Source of the DNA: Amaranthus tricolor
Lineage: Eukaryota; Streptophyta; Magnoliopsida; Caryophyllales; Amaranthaceae
Reading direction: 5' to 3'
DNA: 64,000 bases
NCBI RefSeq assembly: GCF_026212465.1
Contig: NC_080048.1
Coordinates: 30,666,257-30,730,256, forward strand
In this document: one piece after another, positions 47,433 to 59,399 of the stretch
How the letters are laid out: each line of letters begins with the position of its first letter
How positions within the stretch are numbered: the stretch's first letter is position 1
Notes under the pieces: model-generated
Told to the model about the DNA's origin: nothing
The model's database searches: none
Seen by the model: only the letters and a program-made list of their open reading frames with translations
Translations under genes and position numbers: made by a program

Positions 47433-50400
47433 TATTCCTTCCTATTCTTTATACTTGTGATATTTGGGTTGGGTACGGATATTAAAAGTAGGAGGGGGTC
47501 CACAAAAAATGTGGTAGTTGGGGTATTTTAAGTGATTGAATTAATTATTAATGATTCCCTCATTTTTGTTAAATAAAGTAGATAGAATTGAATTTTGGAA
47601 GGAAAATTGGGTTTCACATTTCCAATAAAATTAATTGACAATAATACATTTTCGGGTGTTTTTTAATTAACAAAGCATAAAAATACTTAACTTAAATTAC
47701 AAAAATTACACAAACTAAATTACACATTATAAATTGAAAAAATAAACTAAGTGTTCAATTCTTCCTTGATTTCTTTAACGTTTTTTTGAACGGCAACCGA
47801 AAACGTACAACCCTCTCGCCACATGCGCACGCGGATATTAAATCTTTCATTGACTTCATATTTTAAAAAAAAAACACGGTATGCATTTAGTGTTCAAAAT
47901 TTATTAAATAGCTATGAAAAAAATGAACATTTTGATTTTGAAACAAAGCCATCAAACACTGGAATCAACCATGATACAAAGAACACAGCAGATCAATAAC
48001 ATCATAAGGCAGTGAAGAGGCGCCAATTCCAAACAGGAAGCAAGAGTAAACAGAAATCCAAAAATTTCAAAATGGCGCCAAGTAAGAGAACACCAACACA
48101 AACAAATAAAAATCAGAGGTGCCAAATCCCAAAACCAGGTAGGGAATAAAACAACAACTATATAAGAAGAGCATTAAATAAAGAATAGATTATCACTAAT
48201 TAATTTCCACCAACCAAAATTCAAGTACAACCATGAAAAAATCAAGAGAGCTAGATAATTATAGTAGGAAGCAAATAATGCATGAACTTTTATTGTCAGT
48301 CAACAATAAAGGGAAGCCAGCACACGGGGGTCATCGGTGACATGTCGAAGAAGTACAGTGTGAGTAGGAAGACAATATCAAGGATTTGAGGACATATAAA
48401 GCACCAACAACAACAAAATCAATTTCCAATTAATGTCAACAGTAAGAGGATAGGAAAGAAGTCAAGGACTGAGATTCCCTTTGATGGCACAAAGTTCAAG
48501 GGACTTGAAAAAGCAAAAAAGACAAGTCAAACCGTAGTTGCAAGGGCCATGGGGGTTAGCCAAAGCACAATTTGGAGATGGAAAAAGAAGAAGTGCATTA
48601 GAAAGCACACCAACGCAATAAAACCGTTGCTTAATGACAAAAATAAACTTGACAGGTTAATTTTTTGTCTTACAAGTTGCATTTTAGATGAGCACACATG
48701 CAATTTCAAGTTTAATGACATGTCAATTTAGTGCACATAGATGAAAAGTTATTTAACCTCACTAGGACACAACAGACGTATTATCTCACACCTAGAGAGG
48801 TAGAGCCACATAGAGGAATCCAATCAAAACGATATGTGCCTAAGATCATGTTTATGTGTGCTGTTGCTACACCAATCTTTTCTAATGAAGGTGAGCTGAT
48901 TTTTGATGGAAAGATAGGCATATTTCCTTTTGCACAAGAAGTGCCAGCAAAAAGAAGTTAACAAAACAGAAAGAGATGAGAGCCAGAGACAAAACCCATA
49001 CAATCAATCACTAAAAATCACACGAGAGATATGATTGTGCATAAGATACTACCCGCAATTAGAAGTAAATGGCCAGCACATTTAAACAAAACGATATACA
49101 TTCAACAGGACAATGCTAAGCCACACATTTTAGATGATGACATAGTTTTTAGAGAGGCAGCAACACTTAATGGATTTAGTTTCCACTTAGTGCAACGGCC
49201 TCCTAACTCACCAGATATGAATGCGTTAGATTTAGGATTTTTTAGGTCTATACAAGCATTGCAGCATCAAAAATCAGCATACAATTATGCACAGTTGGTT
49301 AAGGCAGTGAATGCAGCATTTGAGAGTCTACAACCAAATGCATTGAAGTTTGTATGGATCACTTTACAAGCATGTAAAGTTGAGGTTATTAAGAACTTAG
49401 GTAGTATATATTATTACATTCCACACATGAACAAAACAAAGGTGGCTAGGGAAGGGAGACTTCTACATTGTTTGGTGGTACGAAGGAAATTCATTTACGA
49501 GGCACTTCGTTATTTGGACACAAAGGTTGATCAAAGTACATTTGAGGTCATCTTATTTTACTTGGGAATCAAAGATGAACAATTTTTAATCAACAACAGT
49601 TAACAAAAGCACCAACAAAAACACCAGCAACAACAAAAACACTAGCACCATCAGAAACAACACCAACAACAGAGGAAACAGCAACAACAGAACCAGCAAC
49701 AGTGGTATACGCATCAACATCAAAACAACCAGCACCAGTAACATGAACACAAGTATCATGTATATATGACAGATATGAGTATACTTTTGGGTTACATGTT
49801 TATACTCACTTTTAGGTGAACTATGTTAGGTAAATGTTTAGGTGTAAACATGATGTAGCAAAAAAAATCATCAAGTTGTTTAACCATAAACATTTAAATG
49901 AAAATGGCAGCTTCAACAGATTATTGATGGCTTCAAAAACAAAATCGAAAAAATTCATCTCAAAAATGTTCTCATCATAGATACTCCATAAACCATAGTA
50001 ATGCCTCCTGGATCTAGTAAGAACATAGCCTCCTAAACATGATGTTTGGTGACTTATGAACTGAAAACCCTGGATTGGTGGCAAAATAAGTTGATTTAGG
50101 GTTTTTGTAGCTATAATCAAATTTTTATCCTCAAAAAACAATTATAGGGTAAAAAATCAAAACACCAACACAAACATGCATACCATAAAAAACACATACA
50201 CAAAATCATCATAAGTCAAAAAGGAAAGATGTATCCATACGAGAGAATGGTCCTCCAATATCAAAATCAGACACCAAATCATCAAGATGGAGGAGAATCG
50301 CGACACACAGTAACAATGGAGATGAAGGAGGAAGATGAAGATGAGACACACAAGGACGATGAAGAGAAAGAGAAAGCATTAGGGTTTCAATCAGGATGAG

Positions 50401-50627
50401 GATGGGGGGAGTGATTTTAAAAGGGAGGGAATCATTAGGGATGTTAATGACTAATTATGAAGATAATCAGTCTGGGTAAGTGGTGTAAGCGGGGGTATTT
50501 TGATCATTACGTGTGTGAACTAAGGGTATTTAAGAAAAAAAATTCATTGACAAAAAAGGAAATGAGACAAGTAAAGTGACTTTACCCAATAAAAAAATGG
50601 GACAAGTAAAAAGAATAGGAGAGGATA
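47433..50627 (+). mobile_element. Mariner-like element (plant MLE), about 3.2 kb
   Basis: Left end TTCCTTCCTATTCTTTATAC and right end, reversed, TCCTCTCCTATTCTTTTTAC, each preceded by TA, form imperfect TIRs of about 28 bp (continuing TTGT(G/C)). The TA dinucleotides at 47433-47434 and 50626-50627 are the expected target duplication. Inside is a dead transposase gene on the plus strand and long AT-rich flanks. Ends resemble those of Stowaway MITEs, which plant MLEs are thought to mobilise. Confidence 0.85.
48233..49603 (+). pseudogene. Mariner transposase (plant DD39D type), frameshifts and stops
   Basis: N-terminus near 48233 (MKKSRELDNYSRKQIMHELL), then a helix-turn-helix region (MGVSQSTIWRWKKKKCIRKH). 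The catalytic part gives VHIDEKLF, IQQDNAKPH and RPPNSPDMNALDLGFF. The three aspartates are all present, and 39 residues separate the second from the Asp of LDLGFF, as in plant MLEs. Breaks: a frame change near 48327, a TGA where TRP is expected in ISRI(W)G, a frameshift at about 48725 just before VHIDEK, and two stops at about 48961-48982. The last frame runs unbroken from 49031 to 49603. Dead as an enzyme source. Confidence 0.9.
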
Positions 50628-51209
50628 ATTAATATCTCAAAGTAACCGTAAAAGTTTTTCGAATAAAATATAAATCAAATACATTCAAAGAACTAGAAAC
50701 AATTTGCAGTTTTCATAATTTGTTTTCTATTTAGATTGAAAATTTTAAAACAAAAATATTTTTTTTAGAATCGGTAATAAGCCCACTAAAAATCGAAAAT
50801 CAAACCATCGAACCAAATTCTGACATTTAAATTTGTTCTATCACCCTAAATTTAAAATTGAAGCTCTAAGCTTATAATAAAAATAAGTCTTTATACAAAA
50901 ATTTGTTTATTATGTTAACCACACTTCTGCTACTATAATATTTTTGATTTTTGTTTTGCTTTCTTAATTCTGTCTTAGTTTAGAATACTTTTTAGTTGAA
51001 AATTTAATTGGAATTGTACCAAAAAAGTTCAAACTGAATTGATTTTGTTCAGTTTGAGTTTTGATTGAAAATTCATTATTTAATCAACTATTCTTAGTTT
51101 GATTTAATTTTATAAAAAAAAAATACCGGAAACCGAAACTTTCACCCTATCTGGAGGCCCTAACTAGTAAATATATTGAAGGTGAAGGGCAAATCACAAA
51201 ACCCAAGTC
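49604..51209. other. 3' part of the MLE and intergenic region before the ADF gene
   Basis: 49604-50625 is non-coding MLE sequence (CACCAACA-rich, then AT-rich). 50628-51209 is AT-rich with AACCG-type words (CGGAAACCGAAAC near 51127) that recall the repeat at 56048-56827. No gene. Confidence 0.5.
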
Positions 51210-51220
51210 TATATATATAA
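51210..51220 (+). promoter_or_regulatory. Probable TATA box of the ADF5-type gene
   Basis: TATATATATAA lies about 130 bp before the start codon in an otherwise C-rich leader context (CCCAACCTATACTTGCC follows). Distance and sequence suit a plant TATA box with a leader of about 100 nt. Confidence 0.65.
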
Positions 51221-51347
51221 CCCCAACCTATACTTGCCACATCACTACCATCTTAGTCTACTCCCCAAATTCTCCACTTACCACCCATCATCATTCATTC
51301 ACTCACATACCATTCTCTTCAAACTCTCTCAATCCACACCAAAAACA

Positions 51348-54300
51348 ATGGCTATGGCATTCAAAATGGTAATCTTCAATCATTTACATAATATTTTCAT
51401 TCATTATTTTTTTTTGTTTGTTGATTAATTGTTCTATTCTTTGTACATGATTAAAAAAAAAACAAAAGGCGACGACAGGGATGCAAATAACAGAGGAGTG
51501 CAAGAATTCCTTCATGGAGATGAAATGGAAGAAAGTTCATCGATACATCGTGTTTAAGATCGATGAAAAGTCGGGCGGATTCACGGTGGATAAAGTGGGT
51601 GCCGCCGGTGAAAGTTACGATGATCTAGCTGCTTCTCTTCCTGATGATGATTGTCGTTATGCTGTCTTTGATTTTGATTTTGTTACTGTTGATAATTGTC
51701 GTAAGAGCAAGATCTTCTTCATTGCTTGGTATTTAAGCTTCTCTTCTCTTCCTTTTTATTTATTGTTTTTAGTTTTTTTATATTAGAAAAAATTACCCAC
51801 AATAATTTAATTTTTTTCTGATTTTTTAACAATAATTTCACTTATTAATTAATTATGAATAATTTCAACTTTAAGGGATATTTACCTAAAGTTAACTTAG
51901 GTAACCTGATGATCTGTTATAGTAGGTAATTCATCAAAAAAGTAAATTAAAATTAATATAAAATTAGAGAAAATTTTTTAAAATTTACATAAAAAAATTC
52001 TGAATGATAAAAAAATTAGAATTTTTTTTATTAATTTTTTAACATTTTTTGACATTTTATTTTAATTTATTTTTTTTAAAAAAATAAAACTTGCAAGAAC
52101 AAGTTATCGAGTTTACTCTAAAAAAAAATTCTCTAAAGTTGAAATTATTCATGATTAATCAATAGGTGGAATTATTATAAGAAAATTACGAAAAAATTAA
52201 ATTATTTTAGATAATTCATGTTGCAATTGAACGTGACTTGTGTGAAGTATTAGGTTCATGACTTAAGTTTATGACTTAAGACTATTTTTGTTGCAATTAC
52301 TCTCGACTCTCATTAGTTTTGGGGTGTTTTCTTTTGATCAATCATCATCTTGACTTCTTGAGGCTAAAATTTGGTTTTGCACATATACTAGAGTCGTGAT
52401 TATAATAGTGTTCTAGATTCTCCTCTATTAAGAAGGGAGGCTTAAATAGCATTTAAACTTTCAGGTAGAAAATCTCTCATGTTAAAAGACGGACTAGAGA
52501 ATAAAATCAATTTAAGTTTTAACTATTAATTTATAATTCTGATCGGGTTAATTTAGAACAAAATAATTTAAACAAGCAAGGATTAGAACATCACAAATTT
52601 AAGTTAATTTTTTTTTTAAGATAAATGCAATAGTATTGGGAAAGATTGGACTATATGCAAGCTCGAGATTTTATACAATGACAGTTATTTAGATCTATTG
52701 GCTGAAATTGTTAGTTGGCTTGACCAATGAAAAGTATTGGCTGATAAAACAACTGTTTAAGCCAATTGTCATGGAGATGTCTGTTAATTAAACTCTATTT
52801 GGTGCTATTTATTAGAAAAAAACTAGGCCAAAAGCCAATCACTAAAGAAAAAGCTATTGTAAGTAGTTTTTTAGTTTTGACTTAAAAGTTAGCTTTTTAG
52901 CTGATTTTAAAATCATTTACAAAACAAATTGTTTTTGCTATTTCACCAATAAAAAACCAAAAGTCAAAAGATAAAGTCTACCAAAAAGCCAATAAAAAAA
53001 CTAATTGTCTAACTTTCAATATGTCATAAAATTCGGTACTCTTATTGAATAAAATGATAATTGACCAAATACTCGATGTGCTCTATGAAGATTGTCCCAT
53101 TGGCAATTGATAGAAAAATTGAGAAAATATATATGAATGGGTTATTTCATGTAAAAATGAGAAATATGTTAATAAAATGCAAAGATAAGTTAAATATGTG
53201 AATGTAATTTAAAAAGAGAATAATTTATCCAGGTAAAAAGAATGAGGCAAATTTAATAGAAAAGATTAGAAACATAAAGTGGGTTAAATTTGTAAATTAT
53301 TGTAAGCTTTTAACAAAGTTAATGGATAAAAATAAATAGTGTATTAAATATTAATAGTAATTAACTCTCCTCCTTCTGCTTAGGATTTTAATTTTAAAAA
53401 ATAGTAACAAAATCACTAGATATTACACTTCATGATCTACTTCCTTGGTATCTTTTTGTTGTCCACTTTATTTTCTTGAGGCATTTCAAAGAAAATTTTG
53501 GGTCTCAATATTTCTTAATACACATTATAAAAATTGTAAAAATTACTTTTATATATTAAAATTTTTGTATCAAAATAAATTTAATAAGATCTCACACAAA
53601 GATATTTTTTATTATAGTTTAAAAATTAAATTTAAATTTCTTTCTTTTAAAATTGAAAAAAATTTAAAGTAATCAACAGAAAGAAAAGGGAGTAACAAAA
53701 ATCACTTGAGATAAGGCCTATGTGATGGACCAATTGTTTTCATACCGACAAATAGGTTTATTCGACGAGTTTGTTTAGTCTACATCATGTTCTAGCGAAC
53801 ACTATATTATTATAAACTAAACACCGACATTATATGAGTTTCTTAGAAACTATTAAAAGGTTGCATACTTTTGTAAAATTACCTTGAACTTTACTTTTTT
53901 GGCAAAGTTCTTTTAAATTTTGCATTAAAATTAGAAGTATGTGTAAAGTGAAGAGTTGCTCAAAACCCTTAAATCTAAGGATTTGACTAATTACTTTGTT
54001 GTTAATGTGATGTTCACATGTAAGTTGTCCATCATCGAACAAAATTTAGTAATTTATTACTATAATTACTACCAATTTGTTTCAGTAGTCCATAACGCTT
54101 GTAAGAGGATTACATATTCTCCTTATTGTGTGAGTTGCTTTGTATAGTATTTTAAAAAGTTAATTATTTTTCCATTCGTTTTTCATTAAAATTTAATCTA
54201 GTTATTGAAATAAATTTGCCAGTTAATTTGCTTTTTAAAATTTGTGATTCGTTCAAAATGACCCTAAAATAGCTCAAAATCGACCATAATTAGTTTTTTT

Positions 54301-54623
54301 AATCTGCAATTCGCAAGAGATTACAAAATCACGTGATATTGTATCCAAGATATGAAATCATGAATTTGTTTTTGAGTTTCATGAGGAAATGTTTAAAGTT
54401 TTACGCAGAATCCCATAAAATATCAAAGACGATTTGATTTAGACTAAAATGTAAGATTATTTACGTTTTCAGGGCACCATCAGCATCAAGGATTAGAGCA
54501 AAAATGTTGTATGCAACATCAAAGGATGGAATAAGAAGGGCATTAGATGGTATTCATTATGAAGTGCAAGCAACTGAACCTAGTGAAATGGGATTTGATA
54601 TCATCCAAGACCGTGCAAAATGA
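51348..54623 (+). CDS. ADF5: Actin-depolymerizing factor, ADF5 type, three exons, 143 aa
   Basis: ADF/cofilin that binds actin in the cytoplasm and remodels filaments. Coding exons 51348-51368, 51469-51728 and 54473-54623 (21, 260, 151 nt) join in frame with GT-AG introns of 100 and 2744 bp. A first exon of only seven codons (MAMAFKM) is typical of the ADF5/ADF9 subgroup; other plant ADFs have a one-codon first exon. The ADF-H fold is seen in RYIVFKIDEKSGGFTV, ESYDDLAASLPDDDCRYAVF, CRKSKIFFIAW and APSASRIRAKMLYATSKDGI. The long helix and C-terminal GIHYEVQATEP, then EMGFDIIQDRAK, complete it. Length equals the family norm. Some ADF5-type proteins bundle rather than sever filaments; whether this one does cannot be read here. 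The gene is intact. The symbol is by subgroup resemblance. Confidence 0.93.
52680..53020. repeat. Foldback-like repeat in the ADF5 intron
   Basis: TTGGCT and AGCCAA words alternate in both orientations; ends cannot be fixed and no duplication was found. Confidence 0.35.
53365..53692. mobile_element. Degenerate Stowaway-like MITE in the ADF5 intron
   Basis: Left end CTCTCCTCCTTCTGC and right end, reversed, CTCCCTTTTCTTTCTG, with TA-like flanks on the right. The ends match only partly. Confidence 0.45.
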
Positions 54624-55679
54624 TTGTGTTTGAATCTTAAAAATCAGTTATAATCTTAATTTAATGCTAATTTAACATCCCCTCAAATAAATTCTCAAAA
54701 TTATCTAATTTACATGTTTAGATTTCGAGTGAAGGTAGTATATGATTGGAGGAGCTCTAATCGTGTGTTTGTTTACGTTGCTCCCCTTTTATAATCGGTA
54801 AATCTTTGTCAAGTTCAAGTTTTAATGTGCTATTGAATTACGCATTAACAATGTCTTGTCGATTTTGCTCGATCTTTTTTATTTGTATTTTTTATGTTTT
54901 TCTTGTGGCATTTTATACTGCTAATTAATCAATGTAATAAAATAGTACTACTTATGCATTAATTAACTTTTTTTAGTGTTCTTCACCATAAATTTTGTCG
55001 ACCAATTTGCTTTATTGACAATGAATGATTCTCTTTTATCACATTTTCAATCAAAACGAAAGTGATGGCTCAACATAGTTGGTTGAGCACGATGGAAAAG
55101 AAAAGAGAAAATATAAGAAATTTGACCTTATTCTTCTTAGTTGAGGCACACTCCATTCATTACACCTAAGGCTAGCAGATGGATAATGATGTGGGGTCAT
55201 AGTGGAATAAGATCTTTGTATATTGATTGCTAATCTATTACTTTAAGTTGTTAATAGATCTATTAATAGCTATTTAGCAGTCTATTATATCTAGAGCTAA
55301 TTTTGTCGGAAACCGTCTATCAATGAGACGATTTTGAAAGAGAGATTATGTTCTGATAATTGTATTAGTTGGGCTATTTAACCCATGTATAAAGATCGTC
55401 TCGTGGACACACAGTCTCACACAATAATATGTGTTAGATCTATCATCTTAGATACTCCATTTCTAAAAGTTCGTCTTTTAAGTATTTTTTAAAATAGTAT
55501 TTTAAGCCCTATATCTTTGAAAATATTTCATACAAATATTATAAAATTCATAATTTATATATCGAAACAAATCTAAATAATTCTATTCTTATTTGGAAAA
55601 TCAAATTCTCAGTCTTTGTACTAATCATACCATCACCTTAAACTTCAATACACTTAGGAATTCACATACTAAAGCGAAA
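54624..55679. other. 3' flank of the ADF5-type gene and intergenic DNA
   Basis: The 3'UTR probably runs to about 54950. AATAAAATAG near 54935 is a candidate polyadenylation signal. At about 55305-55440 lies a repeat with GAAACCGTCTATCAATGAGACG, TCGTCTCGTGGACAC and CAGTCTCACACAATA words; similar GAGAC(C/G)GTCTT words occur near 18735. No gene. Confidence 0.5.
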
Positions 55680-55689
55680 AAGCCCAACT

Positions 55690-56040
55690 AAGTCTACAGT
55701 AAGATAAACTTGGTAGACGACAAAGTTTTAGTCATAATACCCGAGGACAAAGTTTTAGTCATAATATCCCGAGGGCTTATCTTCCGTTGCAATCTTCACC
55801 AAAGTTAAATCTTTTATTTTCATCACATTCCGAATGAAGTTATACTTTATATCAATATGTTAGGTTCATCTACGGGAAGTATTTTAATTTATAGCCAACT
55901 GTATCGCACTTTGACTATCGCAATGTACAGAAACCAAATACAAATTAGGAGACAACTCAACAATGATACCTTTCAACCACTAAGCTTCTATTAATGACTC
56001 TGCCATGGCCATGAATTCCGCCTCAGTCTCTAACATGGTT
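55690..56040 (-). pseudogene. Copia 3 RNase H
   Basis: Minus-strand ETEAEFMAMAESLIEA, WLKGIIVELSPNLYLVSVHC, DSQSAIQLAIN and HIDIKYNFIRNV are the RNase H core of copia, with the catalytic CDSQSA neighbourhood. Stops follow IEA and AIN. Confidence 0.85.
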
Positions 56041-56047
56041 GTCACAT

Positions 56048-56827
56048 TTTGGATTGAACAAAGTTTAATCTAATCCACGAACCAAACCGTACCGAACCAA
56101 GTATTTAGTCTAATCGCAGTTTAAATGGTGTGTTCTGGTTTAATTTCTTGCAAATAAAAGCTTCTGATCTAGTCTTGGTTTTTATTTTTTAGAACAGACC
56201 AAGCCAGAAACCTTTTTAAATTAGAATACGAAATAAAATACTCAATCCTAATATTGCATGCCCAACTTTTAATATATTTTAGTCTTAGATTTATTATTCA
56301 TAGTAGTATACATAGACTTGTATAAATAGTTCGATCAACAAGCTCGAATTGAGGCCCAAAAATATAAATAAGAAGTATCAAATATTGAGTGCAACTAAAA
56401 TTTTTAAATATTGAGATATGGTAAAGGGAATGACCATTAAGTTTGTGTTAAGTTTTACACAATTTTTATTTTTATCCATTTGAATTTAGTTTTGTTCATT
56501 AAAAGCTTGTGTTTTATATTTTTCAATTTTGAATTATGCTTCTTTGCATTACAATTGGTTAAATTACATATTTTGTGTTAGGTTTTGTATTTTAAATAGT
56601 AATTATCTTAAGTAGATTCAATTAAAGGTTTAAAATATTTGCATAAAAAATACATTTTTTTGGACAAAAGATTTAAAAAGCAAATAATTGTTGATCAGAT
56701 CGTTGTGGAACGGTCTGTCTGATATGTTAAATGTTCTGGTTCGGTCTGAAAGTTTGTTAGACCGAAATTTCTAATATGGTCTGATTTTAGTGTTAAACCA
56801 GACTAAACCGGAACATGTGCACCTGTA
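56048..56827. mobile_element. Nested DNA element (hAT-like size and duplication) in copia 3
   Basis: 780 bp between two copies of GTCACAT (56041-56047 and 56828-56834). The duplication splits copia RNase H between SLQDVT and VTTMLETEAEFM-like sequence, which shows directly that this is an insertion. Inside, CCGAACC, AAACCGG and GGTCTG words occur in both arms. TIRs are poor; 7-8 bp duplications suggest hAT. No transposase. Confidence 0.65.
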
Positions 56828-57119
56828 GTCACATCTTGTAAGGATGACAACCAACTAATCAACGTACCACCCATTGTGAATACAAAACCGTAGACGATTT
56901 TCTACCATCCAAATCTTCGTCGTAATATGAATCACAATACCTAACAAGCCCAATCTTGTCTCTTCTAAACTTAAGGCATACATTCGACGTGGCCTTTAAG
57001 TATTTAACAACCATTTTACTGCATCCCGATGTCATTCACCTGAGAGAACTGTTTAAGAACCTTTCAATGAATCTTCTTTGCATCTCCTACATCTTGCATG
57101 TCAAACTCATTTTACAAAT

Positions 57120-57919
57120 GTTTTTTCAAAGCCTCCACCTCAAGCAGACTACTACAAACAATAAGCATATTATCTTCATATAACACAAGATATATCAACT
57201 ACCTCAAACTAGTGCTCCTTATATGGACACAACTATCAAGTAAACTTCGAGCAAAGCCATGTGATAACATGAAGGAATGAAAACTTCTATACCATTGTCA
57301 TGAAAATTACTTAAGTTGTATAGCCATCTCTTCAAGAGACATACATAGTCCGCCTATTCTACTACCTCAAATCCTTTGGGTAGCTTCATGTAAATCTCCA
57401 CGTCTAATTCATCGTGGAGAAATATTGTTTATTCATCCAATTGATGTAATTCTAAGTCGCTTCATGTAAATCTTCACGTCTAATTCATCGTGGAGAAATA
57501 TTGTTTATACATCCAATTGATATAATTCTAAGTCCTCCATGACCAAAAAAATAAGTAGGGCCCTAATTGAAACATGTTTCACCACTGAAGAGAATATCTC
57601 ATTGAAGTCAATACCTCTAACTTAAGAATAACATTTATTGTGACTAATACTCTAGCTTTATAGAAGGGTAAACGTCACTAGATGATCCTTCCTTCTTCTT
57701 GAAGACCTGTTTGCACCCCACAACGCGTTTATTCATGGGTTCCTTCACAATAGACCTATTATGATTCCTATCAAGAAACTCCATCTCTTGACTCATGGCT
57801 TCAAGCAACTTACTTGCATCCATGATCGCCATAACTTTCTTGTATGAGCCGATATCATCATAACCTTCTACCTTTACTTGCAACCATGAGAGCATAGGCC
57901 TCCTTTTTATAGGCTTCAC
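57120..57919 (-). pseudogene. Copia 3 reverse transcriptase
   Basis: Starts VEGYDDIGSYKKVMAIMDAS, LLEAMSQEMEFLDRNHNRSI, NKRVVGCKQVFKKKEGSS. Downstream the frame is lost; a YLLY region and DMQDV(R)DAKKI phrase near 57050-57180 mark the YVDD neighbourhood. A 76-bp tandem duplication interrupts it. Confidence 0.8.
57385..57536. repeat. Two-copy tandem duplication, 76-bp period, in copia 3 RT
   Basis: TTCATGTAAATCTCCACGTC at 57385 recurs at 57461 with CTTC in place of CTCC. Both copies continue through ATCGTGGAGAAATATTGTT and GTAATTCTAAGTC or ATAATTCTAAGTC. Confidence 0.92.
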
Positions 57920-58099
57920 TTACCTTTTGTACCACTACACATTAGAAGATAATGATTTTATTAGTTGAAGCATTTTATACTTATCCCCAGGAGCTTTTAA
58001 GCTCTTTGAGGCTCAACCTCCTTAGATATATCATGTGTTGAATCTACATTTTTAGAAACAATAATAATCAAAGAAGGAGAAGAAATAAGAATCGATGAC

Positions 58100-58890
58100 T
58101 CATTAAAAAATCTTTAGAATTAATTATTATTCTTCTAGATTTCTCTCACCACACCCTATAACCCTGTAAACCCAGCCTATAGCCCAAAAATATGCACTTT
58201 CTAGCTCTTTGTTTAAATTTTTCATCATTAACATACATGTATGCCACGTCAAAAAAATTTCAAATTTGAATAACTAACTTGAGAAGAATAGTATTTAGGA
58301 ACACTAGAAATCAAGGGTTTTATAAGGTGAGCAGTTGATCAAGTAACATGGCATACCTTTCCGGGCCCAAAACTTTTTTTCTAGCTTTGCTCGACTCAAC
58401 AACGATATATCTCTTTGCAACAATGTCTTGTTTAACCTCTCGGGTACCCTAATTTGTTAAGTCTTACCTACAAATGAGTAATGTCTCACTATACCATCCC
58501 TAAAACATAACTTTGAGAAATTCACTCGAAATAATCTCAAGTCCAATGTCAATCCTCAATGTCTTGATGCTTATCTCCATCTTTTTCTCAATTACGGTCT
58601 TCAAATCCTTAAAGACACTCCTTACGTTATCCTTAGTCTTATTGAATTAACATCAAATATTCATAGATCGAATACTTAACACCAATGCATTTGAGTACGT
58701 AGTTGCATCCTCCTAAAAAAGTCTTCTTAGTTAGACCCCGTAGATTCGAATGAATGAAATATAGGATACCCTTGGGGTTATGAACATGAGATTTATAGCT
58801 CGCTCTCTTATGTTTCATAAACACAATGTTCACAAAAGGAGAATGTACTAAGCCTCTTCCCACCAAGGGCTCCTTCATTGCTCAATTTAT
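58100..58890 (-). pseudogene. Copia 3 GAG-pre-integrase/integrase
   Basis: FMKHKRASYKSHVHNPKGIL, HSNLRGLTKKTFLGGCNYVL and scattered integrase remains toward 58100. The phrase corresponds to the CVFGKHKR...HSDLWGP region of copia integrases. Confidence 0.75.
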
Positions 58891-59036
58891 TCTTCCTATA
58901 CTTACTCAGATGATCAGGTCTCAAATGAATGGAATCTTAGAACACATACAATCTATCAACCATGATAACTCTTATGAAAATAAGTGAGCCTTTTGTGATT
59001 TTCATAATACCACCTTCACAACAAAATCGACACCCA

Positions 59037-59276
59037 TCAACATCCAATATACCCGGCCAAGGATATGAGAATCTTTTTCAACTCCAGAATATGCCTCATA
59101 TCACTCAAAGTCCTAATTGTCCCATCATGCGTCTTGATAAGAACATTACTAGTGTTCATAACCTTGCAAATATCATCATTATCCAAAGTTATATTTCTAC
59201 GATCCACCTTTTCATAGGTACAAAAGAAATCTTTATTAGGACTTATGTGTAAAGAAAAACCAGAATTAATAATCAT
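59037..59276 (-). pseudogene. Copia 3 aspartic protease
   Basis: IINSGFSLHISPNKDFFCTY stands where the catalytic DSGAS-type motif is expected; here Asp has become Asn (NSG), so the protease is dead. DGTIRTLSDMRHILELKK and LISLAGYIGC follow. Confidence 0.85.
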
Positions 59277-59399
59277 CTCATCAATACCTTTTAACCCATG
59301 TGTTGCACTAAAGCACTGCCATCATCATTATCATTGAAATAGTTTGTATCACCAGATGTACAATCTTTAAACCAATTCTCTTCCACGTCCAATAATCTT

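Larger units (their letters stand above)
51729..54472 (+). other. ADF5: Long second intron of the ADF5-type gene
   Basis: 2744 bp, AT-rich, starting GTATTTAAGC and ending TACGTTTTCAG. It has absorbed a Stowaway-like MITE (53365-53692) and another repeat of AAAAGCCAA/TTGGCTT words (about 52680-53020). The latter has GTTGGCTTGACCAA, TTTAAGCCAATTG and AAAAGCCAATAAAA elements in both orientations. Confidence 0.85.
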
